This document shows positions 43,562 through 53,909 of a stretch of DNA of 64,000 nt, in pieces (the stretch's first letter is position 1; each line of letters starts with the position of its first letter). The notes below the pieces were generated by a model that searched no databases, was not told the DNA's origin, and saw only the letters and a program-made list of their open reading frames with translations. Source of the DNA: Pycnopodia helianthoides (Eukaryota; Echinodermata; Asteroidea; Forcipulatida; Asteriidae); the NCBI GenBank assembly GCA_032158295.1, contig CM063249.1, positions 7,393,195 through 7,457,194 of the forward strand, read 5' to 3'. The position numbers and the translations under genes are program-made.

Positions 43562-45362
43562 GTATACGGTTTTCATTTGTAAAATTGCAACCTTCTTTTC
43601 AGATTATAGGCAAGCAACTTTTTAGCTGATCAGCTGTTTTGCTTTTTGTTTTTTCAGTGCCATAGAAGACTAAATGCTACAAAGTTTTGTGTGCCATGCA
43701 GTGTGTCCTCTTTTTTACCCCAAAACAAAATTGCATGTCTGAAGCCATTTCACATGGATGCCACTCTTGGGTACAGTATTGAAAACCAGGTTTGTCTTAA
43801 TGAAAAGAAAAATCTCCCTGACATTCCGTTTCTTGGCGACAGTAAATAAGCTAGTGCTATATTACTTGTCTGGAAGCACTACCAAACGAAACTTATGCAC
43901 AGCCATTTTGCATTTTCTTGTTTGGTACCTAAAGTGGGTGGACTGGTATGCGAGTCTATGGATAACTTAGTGAGAACTAGGGGCTTTTCTCCAAAACCTT
44001 GGGTTAGGCTCTGGCCCAGGCTAAAGTTGATGTTGAAACACCGTGCAAAATGAAAACTGCTCCAAAGATGACGGGAGCAAGCAAGCCAAGGTTTGGAAAA
44101 GGCCCTAGGTCTTCTCTGTGATCAATTTTTTGTGGTCCTGAACTAAAGTCCCCCACACTGGCGTCCGCAATTCTAAAGAGTAAAGTTTTTTGTTGTAGGT
44201 CTGGTCAGTGTGGATGTACCAGTAGAGGCAACTTTAGCGCAGGAGGTAGAGGAGAGACTTAGCAGGCTAACCACCACAGTAAACAACCCTGGCGTAAACC
44301 GACCAAGGTAAAGGCAAGGGAGGTAGGGTTACAGTTTGGGTAATAGAGAGTGCAAGTCTTGGGGAGTACTTTGGTCCCACGTACATTGCTTCAATGCATG
44401 AAGGAAACAATCTCAAGCACTTTAACGGGTCCCAACGTTCGAATACGGGCGAGACTTGCATGGTCTATTGTCAAAGACCAGCCGTCGATTTCACCAAACT
44501 CTTCCTAACTTAGGATTAATCTTAGGACTTAGGACGAGTTAAGTTCCGTATCCATAGACGTTAGGATGCATTGAACCCATCCTAAGTTAGGACGAGTTAC
44601 TCATCCTAACTTGAGACAGGATTAATCCTAGCACTTCGTGAAATCGGCTGCAGTATCCTCACTTGGCGTGACCAATGTATAAAATAACAAACTGTGAAAA
44701 TGTGGGCTCAATTGGTCATCAAAGTTGAAAAAAAATAATAAAAGAAAAACCACCCTTAATGCATATAATTCTGTGCTTTCAGTTGCCTGAAAACCCCCAA
44801 AGTTGAATCTGAGAAAGGCTTCATGTCTGAAGCTGTTCTCAGATCCATAATTTTTGCGTGAGAAAAATTATTTCTTTCTCTAAAACTACATTACTTCAAA
44901 GGGTATCAGTTCTAGCAATGTTTTATAGTATCAACAGCTCTCTAGTGCTGTTTACCAAGTAAGTTTTTATGTTCATTTATGTTTAGAGTAATAACCAAAG
45001 GTATACCCTCCTTGTAAATGTCAGTACTTGTCCCTGAACAAAATTTAGTCTGTAGAGGATAGTCTGGTACCACTTTATGAAGGGAGAAGTAGACCTTTCA
45101 TTGTCATTGTGTGAACAGGGCTTCTAACAAGCGTTTTGGCAGTATGAAAAAAGGTTTATTGATTTTAACAATGCTTAATTTTCTTTTGCAGGCATCAGAC
45201 GTTCCCCCTCCAAATGTAATGAATGTGTTCACCCCTGACCTGATAGTGGAAGAACCCATCCTGCATGTTCCCACATTGACCTCCCAGGAAGTCCGACCCA
45301 AGCCGTGTTCACCAGAAGCAACCTTTGACCTCTACAGGCACATGCAGTGTTGGGACTCATAA
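43152..45362 (+). CDS. PPP1R35: PPP1R35-like gene (partial model, frameshifted)
   Basis: PPP1R35 is a centriolar regulator of protein phosphatase 1. Conserved segments appear in order: QPVYHSTAALGHQLKTL and MEFDAEGTVLKALEG in one frame (43325-43488). Then FAEKIAEAVNVSKKKNKYSG in the -1 frame (to 43561), then LVSVDVPVEATLAQEVEERL (44199-44293), then NVFTPDLIVEEP and a tail ATFDLYRHMQCWDS ending at stop 45360-45362. These match my recollection of vertebrate PPP1R35 ([56 protein letters not shown]). The PP1-docking RVxF motif and N-terminus were not found; they may lie in an unseen exon. The frame change at about 43487 means a 1-base loss, a sequencing error or a dead allele. Confidence 0.7.
44199..44293 (+). 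CDS. PPP1R35: PPP1R35-like middle exon
   Basis: Acceptor TGTTGTAG, continuing in phase 1 from the previous exon. It encodes LVSVDVPVEATLAQEVEERLSRL. With the weak donor GTAAAC at 44294 the junction to the last exon is in frame. The stronger donor GTAAAG at 44308 would shift the frame unless an extra exon follows. Confidence 0.65.
44481..44649. mobile_element. MITE (GCCGATTTCACGAA-type ends)
   Basis: GCCGTCGATTTCACCAAACT at the left and TTCGTGAAATCGGC at the right are inverted. TTAGGATTAATC and GATTAATCCTA follow inside. 169 bp, within the PPP1R35-like intron. Confidence 0.7.
45192..45362 (+). CDS. PPP1R35: PPP1R35-like last exon
   Basis: Acceptor TTCTTTTGCAG. It encodes 56 residues, from ASDVPPPNVMNVFTPDLIV to the aromatic/basic terminal motif FDLYRHMQCWDS, followed by TAA. 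The C-terminal pattern (acidic plus Thr-Phe/Leu..Arg..Trp) is the best-conserved part of the family. Confidence 0.75.
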   Translation, partial: ASDVPPPNVMNVFTPDLIVEEPILHVPTLTSQEVRPKPCSPEATFDLYRHMQCWDS

Positions 45363-46196
45363 CAAGAGAGCGGTAGCTGAAGGTAACGGTGCAGTACATG
45401 ATGTGTTCATCCTTTTCAGCCTATTCTTGTAGATAAACAGGGTTCTGCCCAGGATTCTTTAGTGGCGGAAAAGTTTTTCCCTGGAAACCATTGGGAGATG
45501 GATCAGTTACACGGTAGATCATTAGATAGACTCGAATCAAAGAAATACTCAAACTTATTGCTTTGGATACCATATTTTTTATTGGTAAATGCCCAATTTT
45601 ACATTTTGTTGAAAACCTTTGAAAGGAAATAGCAAGCTTACTTAAAACAATTTTGAAAACAAGTGGTGGTCGTGAACAGGGAAGATTCTGCCAGTGGTGG
45701 TTGGGGAATCCCGAGCGTGGGCGGGTTTTCTGGCACCAACCACTGTGGGCAGAAACCTTGGATAAACAAACTCCACTGGTACAGTGTTGTTGAGATTGAT
45801 CTTCAAGATTTTGCATACATAGAGTTCACAAGAAAGGGACCCCACAGTACAAGGTGTGTTAGCTATGCAAACTGAACTTGCATATCGACAAAGCTAACTA
45901 ACCTCAGCATTGTGTTCATTATTAAAATGGTAGTTCAGGAATGAAGTAAAGCAATTTTCCAAAGGGAGAGAGAAATAGTCCTTATTGTGTCCAAACAAGG
46001 TGTTGTATTTCTGGTGATGCACAGAGTCTGTAAAGGTCTGGGATGTGCTGGGTCTAAAATAAGGGCCGTAAGGGAACTTTCACATACTTCAACTATCGTT
46101 CCTGGTATACATTGGGCTTCATTTAATTGAAAAAAATTGGAAAAAGGCAAAGTAACTTGTGAGATCTTTAAATTTTATATTCTGTACAGTATCCAG

Positions 46197-46305
46197 GCTT
46201 CGTCACGGCACCACAGCAATTGCTGTGGGTGCCCTTAAAAACCTTTAATACAAATTCAAATTTTCCTCATTGGGTGCCCTTTTTGAACACAAAGTTTGAG
46301 GCCTG
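46197..46305. mobile_element. hAT-like MITE, copy 4
   Basis: AGGCTTCGTCACGGCACCAC at the left and AAAGTTTGAGGCCTGA at the right. The interior GCAATTGCTGTGGGTGCCCT matches the 26209 copy. Confidence 0.5.
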
Positions 46306-46479
46306 AGTATCTTCAAAGGAAAATATTTCTCTGGAGGGTTGGTAGTGGTATTAACTTAATCACTGTACCACTAGTTTAAATTAGGAATTTTGTTATGATT
46401 TTCAATTTTGTATCTTACTTTTAATGACTGATAGGTGTAAATGGTATGTCTACATACAATGTAGGTTCACTCTGTGTAA

Positions 46480-46607
46480 GACTTAAGCAGGGCGTAACAC
46501 TTCACAAATCAAAATTATGCTTACCAGAGTAAGGTTACCGGCCAAAATAACAACATACCAGTCTCATTGTGGTACATGTGACTGGCAGCTCATTGAAATT
46601 GGGGCCT
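46480..46607. repeat. GGGCCC-type MITE fragment
   Basis: The right end CATTGAAATTGGGGCCTGAT and inner TTATGCTTACC match the family at 20542-20783. The left end is eroded. Confidence 0.45.
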
Positions 46608-46949
46608 GATCCTAAACTACGTTGTCTGGTTTAAACTTCTTAACATCCTAAAGCATTTGCATTCTGTTGCGCATATTGAACACAAATTGTAAAGTAACTA
46701 CCAGAGCAGCCAAGTGCCCTGATTCTGCAGAAAGTTCCCTGAAAGAAAAGACCCCCAATCTTTCCTTGTTCTAATGAACAAATTTACTAACACCCCTGAT
46801 TGTGAAAACTTCGTCCCTGTTATGTTGAATGTAAACATTTCCCATATTGTAACAAAATCTTCCTGATTCCATGATGCAAATGTTGGCAGTACATGTATTA
46901 CCTTTTCCTTTATTTGTCTACTTAAGTTTTTTCTATATAGACCTTGAAG

Positions 46950-47156
46950 TTAATCTTTGGGCAAGGTAATTTTCGTTGGAAATCTTAAATTATGTGGCAA
47001 CTCTTTTTTAGGGATGGCAAAGCTAAGACCAAGAGCAACAGAGGCCATGGCTTTACCAGACTTTAGATGACTTCTAACTTCACAAACATATGAGACTGCA
47101 AATTTATTTGCAAGGGAGACTCGATTGACTTCACATGTTTCATCCATTGATTTCAT
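46950..47156 (-). other. Unrecognised open frame at the edge of the island
   Basis: 68 codons without known motifs, rich in Lys, Ser and Leu. It lies on the same strand as the mobile-element remnants to its right and could be part of one, but nothing in the sequence identifies it. Confidence 0.2.
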
Positions 47157-47282
47157 CCCCTGGCTTATGATTTCTGAACTACTTTCTTTCTTTGCAATAT
47201 GCGTTACTTAAGTCTTCAGGCATTGAACATTTTGATGCATGCATACATGTCGGCGACAGCAAATTTATCAAAATTTGGATAT

Positions 47283-47495
47283 TTAAACCTGACTGATGAT
47301 GGTAGTAGAACGTGATTGACTTACACCTGCTGTGCGCAGTAGTTTGATCTCCTGATCAGTTTCCTCCCTTGCCACCTCCAGTCTTGCGTTGATGTCCTTC
47401 AGGAACTTCTGATACTGGCTCAAAGTGAGTTCGGCAAACAGGACACACATCTTCCACTCGAGACTTTTCCAAGAGTCCTTGAGGCATGTTTGCAA
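47283..47495 (-). pseudogene. Fragment of the ORF1-type domain
   Basis: SWKSLEWKMCVLFAELTLSQ and YQKFLKDINARLEVAREE align with DWSRLNNKAALIFAKLSVAE and YRRISTDIEIKLEAAKNE from the ORF1 at 53277-53909. Shared W, L, K, FA.L, Y, I and LE.A..E positions indicate homology at perhaps 35-40 percent. It directly follows polymerase remnants on the same strand. The domain function is unknown; it looks alpha-helical. Confidence 0.5.
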
Positions 47496-47639
47496 ATGAG
47501 CAATTCGATGTCACGTTTTCCTGGAAGCTTCTTCCGAAAAAAAATGTCTCTGTAATCCCTCCAGGGGCGACGCTTGACTTGTCAAGCTTTTGCAGCTGAT
47601 TCTTGTTCCGAATGGCTTTTTCTGCACTGTTGTACTGGT

Positions 47640-48705
47640 GCTACACTTGCGTTTGGTCGACAAACGGTACCACATCCAAGTTGTTGTACCAGATGAGGAA
47701 GTCAAGGAATGATGTCATGTTATTTTCCCACCAGATTTGTGTGCAGAGCTCATATTCTGCTTCAAAGATATTGGCCCCCTTCAAGTTACTGTAGAACGCC
47801 TCATGTGGAGGAAGTTCCGGATTATCCAGTTTATCTAGAGTTGTCATCCACTCGTACGAAAAGAAGCCCTTTGTCTCGCTGCACTCATAGGCTTTAATGA
47901 ATTTCTCGTAGCTTTAGCCGGGTGCCAAATAGTTTGATATGTCCAGGAATTTCAGCAAGCTTGTTGACATACTCATGTAAGACCCCACCTTCTTGATGAT
48001 GTGCTTAAAGCTGTCGCCCGCAGCCTCCAGTTCTGCGTATAAGTGTTTTCTAATTACATTGAGGTCGTACCTCCCACTGTTGAAGCCCAGCACGGGTAAC
48101 TTTCTCATGTACTCTTCAAGCTCTTTTTTTTAACGTTCTGCTGGTTTTTTTTCTACTTGTCATCCCTCTCGCCCTCACTCCCTTCCTCGTCTGTGTCATG
48201 GTCTTGGCCAACCTCATGTTTCTGCAATTCAATCAGATTGTCGATCTGCGTCATCACATCTGTGAAGGTGTCCGAAACGAGGGCCTCAGCTGCTCGGCTG
48301 ATGTCATGCTGAGGTAGGTGACCATATGCGACACGAGCTGGTGTGGATCCCCTTCAGTAACAATGCATTTTGCGGCTTCAAAGTCGGGAATATTGCTGGC
48401 AATACTGACGCTGAGCAACTCGTGTCAGTTTGTTTTTACGGCCTCTGTCTTCTGCTTCTTCTACCTGTTCGAAGGAACATTCGTAGTCGAACGCTGCTGG
48501 GTTAGGGTAAAATCTAAGTTCCTCGTCAATGGTGATTCCCTCTTCCAGCAGCCTATCAAAGATTGTAGGTGGAATATGGAAAATTCTTCCCGGAAACTTA
48601 CGCTGCACGTTTACGCCACACTTCTGCTGGTGCTGACCGAAGGACGTGTTAAACACGACACCACACTTAGAACAGGGGTATGTTCTGCTGTATTTCTTTT
48701 AGTCA
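47640..48705 (-). pseudogene. Family-B DNA polymerase remnant, exonuclease part
   Basis: Several frames in order show a finger-like YPCSKCGVVFN..H, PPTIFDRLLEEGITIDEELR and AAFDYEC (Exo I, D.E). Then NIPDFEAAKCIVTEGDP, GFNSGRYDLNVIRKHL (Exo II), FLDISNYLAPG and WYNNLDVVPFVD. This is the N-terminal half of protein-primed family-B polymerases of the Polinton/Maverick type. Frameshifts and stops break it and the palm domain is absent, so it is dead. Family placement is from motifs. Confidence 0.75.
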
Positions 48706-48881
48706 TGTGGGTTGCGAGGTAACTATCAGAAGGAGGAAGCAGCTGCTGATAATGGTTCTACCAATGAATTGTTCTCCTGGTGTTGGAGTTTTGTGTATTT
48801 TTGGTAGAAAGTTCGAGTTTGAAGGGTTGTGATTTGGAAGTGAAGAGTTTTCAAGAATGAATTAAACAAGAAAACATTATC

Positions 48882-49035
48882 TAGGAGTCCAACCTGTACG
48901 GTCCAATCCAATTTGGCTCCAACTTGCTGCCCTTGCGTCCAATTTGTTTGTAGTTGCGTTTTAGCACAAGCATGTCCTCTTTCAGTTGAAACGCCTTTGC
49001 ATTCTTGCCCTTCCTCTTAGCAAACAACTTCTTGT
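48882..49035 (-). pseudogene. Integrase-like C-terminal tail
   Basis: On the minus strand one frame reads FQLKEDMLVLKRNYKQIGRK then KLEPNWIGPYRL and stop. The pattern (V/L-L-K..., K..KL.P.W.GPY) is the SH3-like C-terminus of retroviral-type integrases, also found in Polintons. The catalytic core is missing. It is joined at about 49035 to a reverse-transcriptase remnant. Confidence 0.55.
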
Positions 49036-49905
49036 AACCAGAATAGCAGAGTCAGGTATTTGATGTTTGGCTTCCTCTAGTTTATGGAGGAAGTCTGTGG
49101 TATCCTTTATGAAGGACGGGATGCGGGAGACTAAGGGGTTGAGGAAACTATCGACAAACTCAGAAATGCGTTCTGTGGGGCTACCATTACCAGATACAAT
49201 GGGTCGACCCTGGTTGTTGGGCTTGTGTATCTTGGGTAGAAGGTAGAAGCGTGCTGTACGGGGGTCCTGTGGGAGGAGATAGTTAAACGTATCTTTCTTG
49301 ATACCGTTGGCATTGTGAATTTTAACCAGAGTGTCACTGATTTGTTTGGAAAACGATTGAGTAGGGTCAGTGTCACATTAATATAATGATCAGTGTTGCT
49401 GAGCTGTCTCAGGCCCTCAGCTATATAATCATGTGTGTTCATGACTACAACTGCGGACCCCTTGTCAGTTCGTTTAATCACTATGTCTGATGATTGGCGG
49501 AGCTGTGTTAGGGCGTGGTGTTCATCTTGGGGGAGGTTATTGGGTGTCGAGGTGTTGGGGACCTTAAGAACCTCAGAGTTGACTGAATTGATGTAAGCGT
49601 CTAGAGCTACATCTCGGTTCTTAGGGGGTACCCAACTACTCTTTTCCTTGAAGCGGTTGCGGGTGGGTTGGATCTCAACAGATGACTCGTCATCTGTGGA
49701 TGGCTCTACATGAAAATATTCACGAAGGCGTAACCTGCGGTTGAATTGGGCCATGTCCTGTTGGAAAGACAGTTGGTTAGGTTCTCTAGGTGTGGGGCAA
49801 AGGTGTGAGGCCCCTTGAAAGGAGTTTAACCTGTGGGTCGGTTAAGACTTTGTCAGACAGATTGACTACTGTCGGTTGTGGTTTTTTAAATGTCTCTTTT
49901 GAGCG
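49036..49905 (-). pseudogene. Divergent Penelope-like RT remnant
   Basis: Frames in order: NLSDKVLTDPQVKLLSRGL, MAQFNRRLRLREYF, SSDIVIKRTDKGSAVVVM, DPRTARFYLLPKIHKPNNQG, RPIVSGNGSPTERISEFVDS, TTDFLHKLEEAKHQIPDSAI. These are the N-terminal and first RT blocks of a Penelope-like element different from the 50.9-53.9 kb copy (KRTDKGSAVVV versus KPYDKGRGICI). At least two frameshifts. It ends before the catalytic motifs. Confidence 0.75.
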
Positions 49906-50055
49906 TCCCGCCGGCTAAATGTTTTACCACATTGACGGACACTGGTGTGATGAGCGCGGTCTAGGTTGCTGATCCCGATCATTAACATGACCTCTCTTGT
50001 GGCGCTTTAGGTTGTCTCGGCGGGTGAATGTCTTGCAACACTTATCGCAAGAAAA
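49870..50055 (-). pseudogene. Two C2H2 zinc fingers, frameshifted
   Basis: Finger 1: FSCDKCCKTFTRRDNLKRHK followed by RGH. Finger 2, one frame away: QCGKTFSRRDAQKRHLKNH. Both fit C-X2-C-X12-H-X3-H, but the first cysteine of finger 2 is degraded. Similar fingers precede polymerase genes of virus-like elements, and polymerase remnants lie downstream here, but ownership is uncertain. Confidence 0.5.
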
Positions 50056-50159
50056 TTCCTTCTTCTTCTTGGTTGTGGTTTGACATGGTTGTTCCTCAGC
50101 TTTCTCGGGCCAACGCACCGGGGCAGCGGTAACGATAGGGTTTGGAGTTTCCTCGTCGT

Positions 50160-50253
50160 CTGAAGTACGCTGGATAAAAAATAAATAAATAAATAAAAAT
50201 AAAATGGAAAACCAGTTCGTTTATTCAAAGACAAATTAAAATAAAGTTCAGGA

Positions 50254-50284
<31 letters not shown>

Positions 50285-50290
50285 ACAATT
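50160..50290. repeat. (AAAT)n tetranucleotide tracts
   Basis: Two AAATAAAT-type tracts (about 50177-50203 and 50251-50285) separated by about 48 bp. Confidence 0.8.
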
Positions 50291-50516
50291 TTCTGGTACA
50301 GTTTTGGTTACTTACCATGAGTTCTGGTGTTAAGTCACCACCCGCTTGGTCTTCGTTATCACCTAACCATACATTTGTATTCTGAAGTTAAATAAAATGG
50401 AAACAATAATTATAAGTAGATGGTTTTACAAAAAGAATTTGTGTCGATGACTACACGAACTTAAAAATACATGAAAACACTGTGTACTCAAACATACTAT
50501 ACACATACAACATAAG

Positions 50517-50713
50517 GCATGTTTTGGATCAATGTCCTGTTGGAATCGATGACCAGGGTTTTTTCAAGGATAACTTCCCTGAAAAACTTCCCATCCACGA
50601 TGGCCTGAAACACTACGATGGGGGTTTTCCCGCATTTTGAAATTCCTGCCCAGACATGAAGCTTGAGTGGGTGCTTTGGTTTTGACTTTAGTTTTCTTGG
50701 CCTGATTGGTAGA
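50517..50713 (-). pseudogene. Tc1/mariner-like transposase fragment (family B), deleted
   Basis: Matches the better copy at 57305-57926 over the segment encoding ISKCGKTPIVVFQAIVDGKF to the D2 motif, with a 31-bp internal deletion at about 50541. Non-functional. Confidence 0.7.
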
Positions 50714-50950
50714 TGATGGCGCTGTCCAATTCAGAGACACTCCAAGACTAGTTGACTTGAAAAACATAAAACCGTAAAATTGTGATTACATGTTTTATGG
50801 ATGTGGTTCATGTCGGGGTATTATATACAAATTGTGTCATATTGACTGGGGTTTTTAGTGTATATAATTTGACCAGGAACAAACAAGACTTTTTAGTCAG
50901 TGGTTATAACTGGGGTAATGAGACTGAGAATATTTTTTACAGATTCTCGG

Positions 50951-51000
50951 ATAGCAATAACATGTTTTCATGCCTCAGATGGGCACTCATCAGTTGCAAT
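50951..51000 (-). ncRNA. Hammerhead ribozyme motif (type I, minimal)
   Basis: Minus strand: stem I strand GCAA, core CTGATGA (50993-50987), stem II GTGCC-loop-GGCAT (5 pairs including one G-U), GAAA (50969-50966), short stem III AAC/GTT, cleavage position A at 50958, then TTGC closing stem I. All conserved core bases are present. Hammerheads with a very short stem III are known in the ends of Penelope-like retroelements, where they cleave best as dimers. It sits 116 bp after the RT reading frame. Predicted from sequence; activity is not shown. Confidence 0.7.
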
Positions 51001-51115
51001 TGGTTGATTCTGGAAGAATCAGTATGTCTCGTGTCTGTTATGTAGACTGTGGGGTTGGTTTAATAGGCTTCGGTTCGAGGTTGTAACCGTAACTGTATAG
51101 TCCGTTTGGGGACGG

Positions 51116-53056
51116 TTATTTTGAGTGAGATCCTTGTTTGTTTGTGACTTGTTCCTCCAATAAGGAGATTAGGATTTCTAGTGCTTCATCATGATGGCTG
51201 TCGCCAAGACCAGAGTCGTCGGGAACGGGGGAGAGCTGTTGGGTGGGGGTGGAGTCGTTAAGACTTCGGTTGAGTTTAGCTCTTAGTTTTTCCCGTATGT
51301 TTTGGTCTTTTTTGAAGGCAATGAAAGGAGGATTTTGGAAAATCTTCTGGAGTGTTTCATTGCCTTGTATCATTGGCCAGTATTTGTTGATTGCACGGTT
51401 TAATTCACTGTGGTTGATGCAAGGATTGTATGTGGTCGTGAAGACCAACGGAGTTTTGTTTTCCTTTTTGTTGTGTTTTTTGTGAATTAGATTGTTGCGT
51501 TCTTCAAAAGATACTTTGTTTGTGATTTTGTTTATCTCTGATGTACTATAGCCTCTTGCTGTTAGTTTTTCAGAGAAATTGTTCACTTTGTCCATAAAAT
51601 CATCTTCATTGTTGGTGTTCTTGCATATCTAGAATACAGTTTCTCGAACCTTACCTTGATATCGTGAGGTCCAGGAGTTGATTGAAGTATCAGATGCCTC
51701 AAAATAATTTGAGGGGTAGCGTGCATTTGATTCATAGTTGGATAGATTGAAATTGTCAAGAGTACTGTCATAGATGACGAGAATATCGTCTCTATAACGC
51801 CACCAGGTAAGGATGTGATCAGCTTGTTGGAGGATTTGTTTTTCCAGATCATGTAGTGTAATATCACATATTTCTGGGCTTGCAGTTGAGCCCATGGCGC
51901 ATCCGATTTTTTGCAAAAAATATTTGTCACCGAAATGGAAGCAGTTTCTTCCTAATATCAGTTCCAAGAGTTTGCGTATGTATTCGGAGGGTGGTTTTGT
52001 GATAGGGTATGGATGGAGGTTGCGGTTGAGAGCATTACAAACGCTATTGATTGCTTCATTTTGACGGACATTTGTGTACATAGAAACAACATCAATGCTC
52101 GTAATGAGAACTGTCTGTGGGAATTTTGAGTTTTCCAATTTGCGCAGTATGTCCGCTGTGTCGCGTACATACGTGGGTTGTGCGGTTACTATTGGAAGGA
52201 TAAAATAGTCCACGAATTCTGATATTTTGGCCGTGGGGCTTGAGCATCCCCTGATGATGGGTCGACCTACAAATGGAGTTCCCTCTGGTGGTGTCTTGTG
52301 TATTTTCGGGAGAAAATACATTGTTGGACAGTCACACTGTTGGGAGAGTGGGTCGAGATATGCCAGCGTTGATTTATTGATGTGTTTGTTTCGAAACATG
52401 TCAATGAGTAGGTTATGAACCATTGTTATGGTTTGTGGTGTAATATCTTGGTCCAGCTCTACATAGTGCTCGGATTCAAGATGGTGGTAACCTACTTGTA
52501 GGTAGTCAATGCGGTTTAATATGCAAATGCCTCTTCCTTTGTCGTATGGTTTGATTACGATGTCTGGGTTGGTTTTGAGGTTGGTTAAAGCTGATAGCTC
52601 TTTTTTTGTCATGTTTGGTTTCTGATTTCTCAGTCTGACATGAGCAAATTGATATTTTGTGGCTTCCAAATAGTTTTCGAGCGTCGCACATTGGGTAGAA
52701 TTTGGTTGCCATTCTGAGGGTGGTCTGAAAGGTTGCGCATTGGCAGGTTTGTTGTGCATAAGGAAAGCAATTCTCATTCTTCTTTGGAAGATGTTGAAAT
52801 CACTCAGTAATTTCTTACGGTTAGGTTTGGCGGGAGTTGGAACAAAGTTTAGACCTTTTCCTAAAGCCACTTTCTCAATTGTGGAAAGGGTGGTTTTGGA
52901 TAGGTTGGTGATGAATTGTTCACTTTCTTTCGCTAGATGTAAAAGAAGGTTATTCTTATTGAACCGTTTGGTTATGGAGCAAGTACGTGAAAAGCGTTTG
53001 GCTTTGTTTTGGGATTGTGAAATTTGAGCTCGTTTGGTAAACTTTCGTTTGGCCAT
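51116..53056 (-). pseudogene. Penelope-like reverse transcriptase, damaged
   Basis: The first 475 codons are open (53056-51629). Block order: KGLNFVPTPAKPNRKKLL, NPDIVIKPYDKGRG, YFLPKIHKTPPEGTPFVGRP, ISEFVDYFILP, ITSIDVVSMYTNV (catalytic D322), IGCAMGSTASPEICDI, and WRYRDDILVIYD (D423, D424). After about residue 455 a frameshift (SINSWTS in frame where the family reads SINFLDLT) and a deletion spoil the thumb. A single in-frame TAG (51631-51629) precedes a further 170-codon connector (VFTTTYNPCINHSELNRAIN). All catalytic aspartates survive. Confidence 0.85.
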
Positions 53057-53276
53057 ATTTATAGAGAGTATGGTTTATATCTATTATTTATTTATTATTG
53101 TACTATTTTATGTAAGGTTGTTTTATAATAATATCGTATTCGGAATGCCGTGATATATTATTATAGTAATGGAGCAAATAGTAAAATAAAACAAACAATA
53201 CAAGGCAAGTAATATACTCTCTTTGGATATGTGGTGGTTCTGAAAAGAACCGGTTGGTTTTGGCTTGGTGAGCTTA

Positions 53277-53909
53277 TCACTTAGGATCTCTCTTCCGTTT
53301 CTGTCCCCTGGCTGGTCTTGGGCGGGTGAAGAAACCGAAGAGCTGTACTGAGGTCCTGAGTTCTTGTCCTGCGAAACGGTCCACGAGTCTTGTTCTTCCT
53401 TCGTTCTTGGCTGCCTCTAGCTTGATTTCTATGTCGGTACTAATGCGTCGGTATTCTGCTACGCTGAGTTTTGCGAAGATCAGCGCCGCCTTGTTATTAA
53501 GTCTGCTCCAGTCGGCTGTGAAGTCCGAGCTGAAGCTGAACTCTCGGTGTGGATGTGGCGGTTTAACTGAGCTCTTCAGGAACGGTGGAGGTTGGTTGGA
53601 TGAAATTGCTTTTGAGAGAATCGAGATCTGGTGGGTGATGTGTCCTTTGGCAGATGTTAATTTTGTAACAGGTTCTGCTAAGGATTTCACAAACTTGAAA
53701 TCAGATTCGGTTGTTGGTGTCTCGTCGGCGAATTCCTCCCGTACCTCTAAGGATGTGATCAGCGAGTCCTCAAGTTGATCTATTAGAGGTAACTGTCCGC
53801 ATGGTATCTCCGATGACGAGTCCGACAGGGTTGGTGAGGCAGCTCTTGAGGTTGAAGCTTTAGGACTAGAGGTTTTAAGGTGACTCCGTTTCTTGAACTT
53901 AAGACTCAT
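53277..53909 (-). CDS. ORF1 of the Penelope-like element, unknown function
   Basis: 210 codons, intact. The N-terminus is Ser-rich (STSRAASPTLSDSSSE), followed by CGQLPLIDQLEDS, a Thr/Lys stretch, and a helical block DWSRLNNKAALIFAKLSVAE with YRRISTDIEIKLEAAK. The C-terminus RPARGQKRKRDPK is strongly basic, like a nucleic-acid-binding or nuclear-localisation tail. No known domain was recognised. A copy 619 bp long lies at 62254-62872, with one 15-bp insertion. It may act like ORF1 proteins of other retroelements, but that is a guess. Confidence 0.6.
   Translation of the reverse strand: MSLKFKKRSHLKTSSPKASTSRAASPTLSDSSSEIPCGQLPLIDQLEDSLITSLEVREEFADETPTTESDFKFVKSLAEPVTKLTSAKGHITHQISILSKAISSNQPPPFLKSSVKPPHPHREFSFSSDFTADWSRLNNKAALIFAKLSVAEYRRISTDIEIKLEAAKNEGRTRLVDRFAGQELRTSVQLFGFFTRPRPARGQKRKRDPK

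Larger units (their letters stand above)
45363..46946. other. 3' flank of the PPP1R35-like gene, repeats
   Basis: No gene recognised. It holds the repeat at 45960-46110 shared with 15780-15950, a hAT-like MITE copy (46197-46305) and a fragment of the GGGCCC-type MITE (46480-46607). Confidence 0.6.
50951..53909 (-). mobile_element. Penelope-like retroelement, near complete copy 1
   Basis: In transcription order (minus strand): ORF1 (53909-53277), a 220-bp spacer, the RT gene (53056-51116, with defects) and a 3' flank carrying a hammerhead motif (51000-50951). No GIY-YIG domain follows the RT. Either it was lost or this belongs to an endonuclease-lacking lineage. A near-identical but truncated copy lies at 61385-62872, which implies recent activity. 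Outer boundaries are not defined. Confidence 0.7.

Noticed and set aside
43187..43582. Single 131-codon gene covering the whole PPP1R35-like exon
   Set aside because: Its first codon is GTG and its last 30 codons do not match the family, while the neighbouring frame does.
44481..44649. Bidirectional regulatory palindrome
   Set aside because: The ends and interior fit a MITE family; no need for a regulatory reading.
53326..53778. 150-codon plus-strand frame in the Penelope-like ORF1 region
   Set aside because: Antisense shadow of ORF1; it recurs in copy 2 only because the DNA is duplicated.
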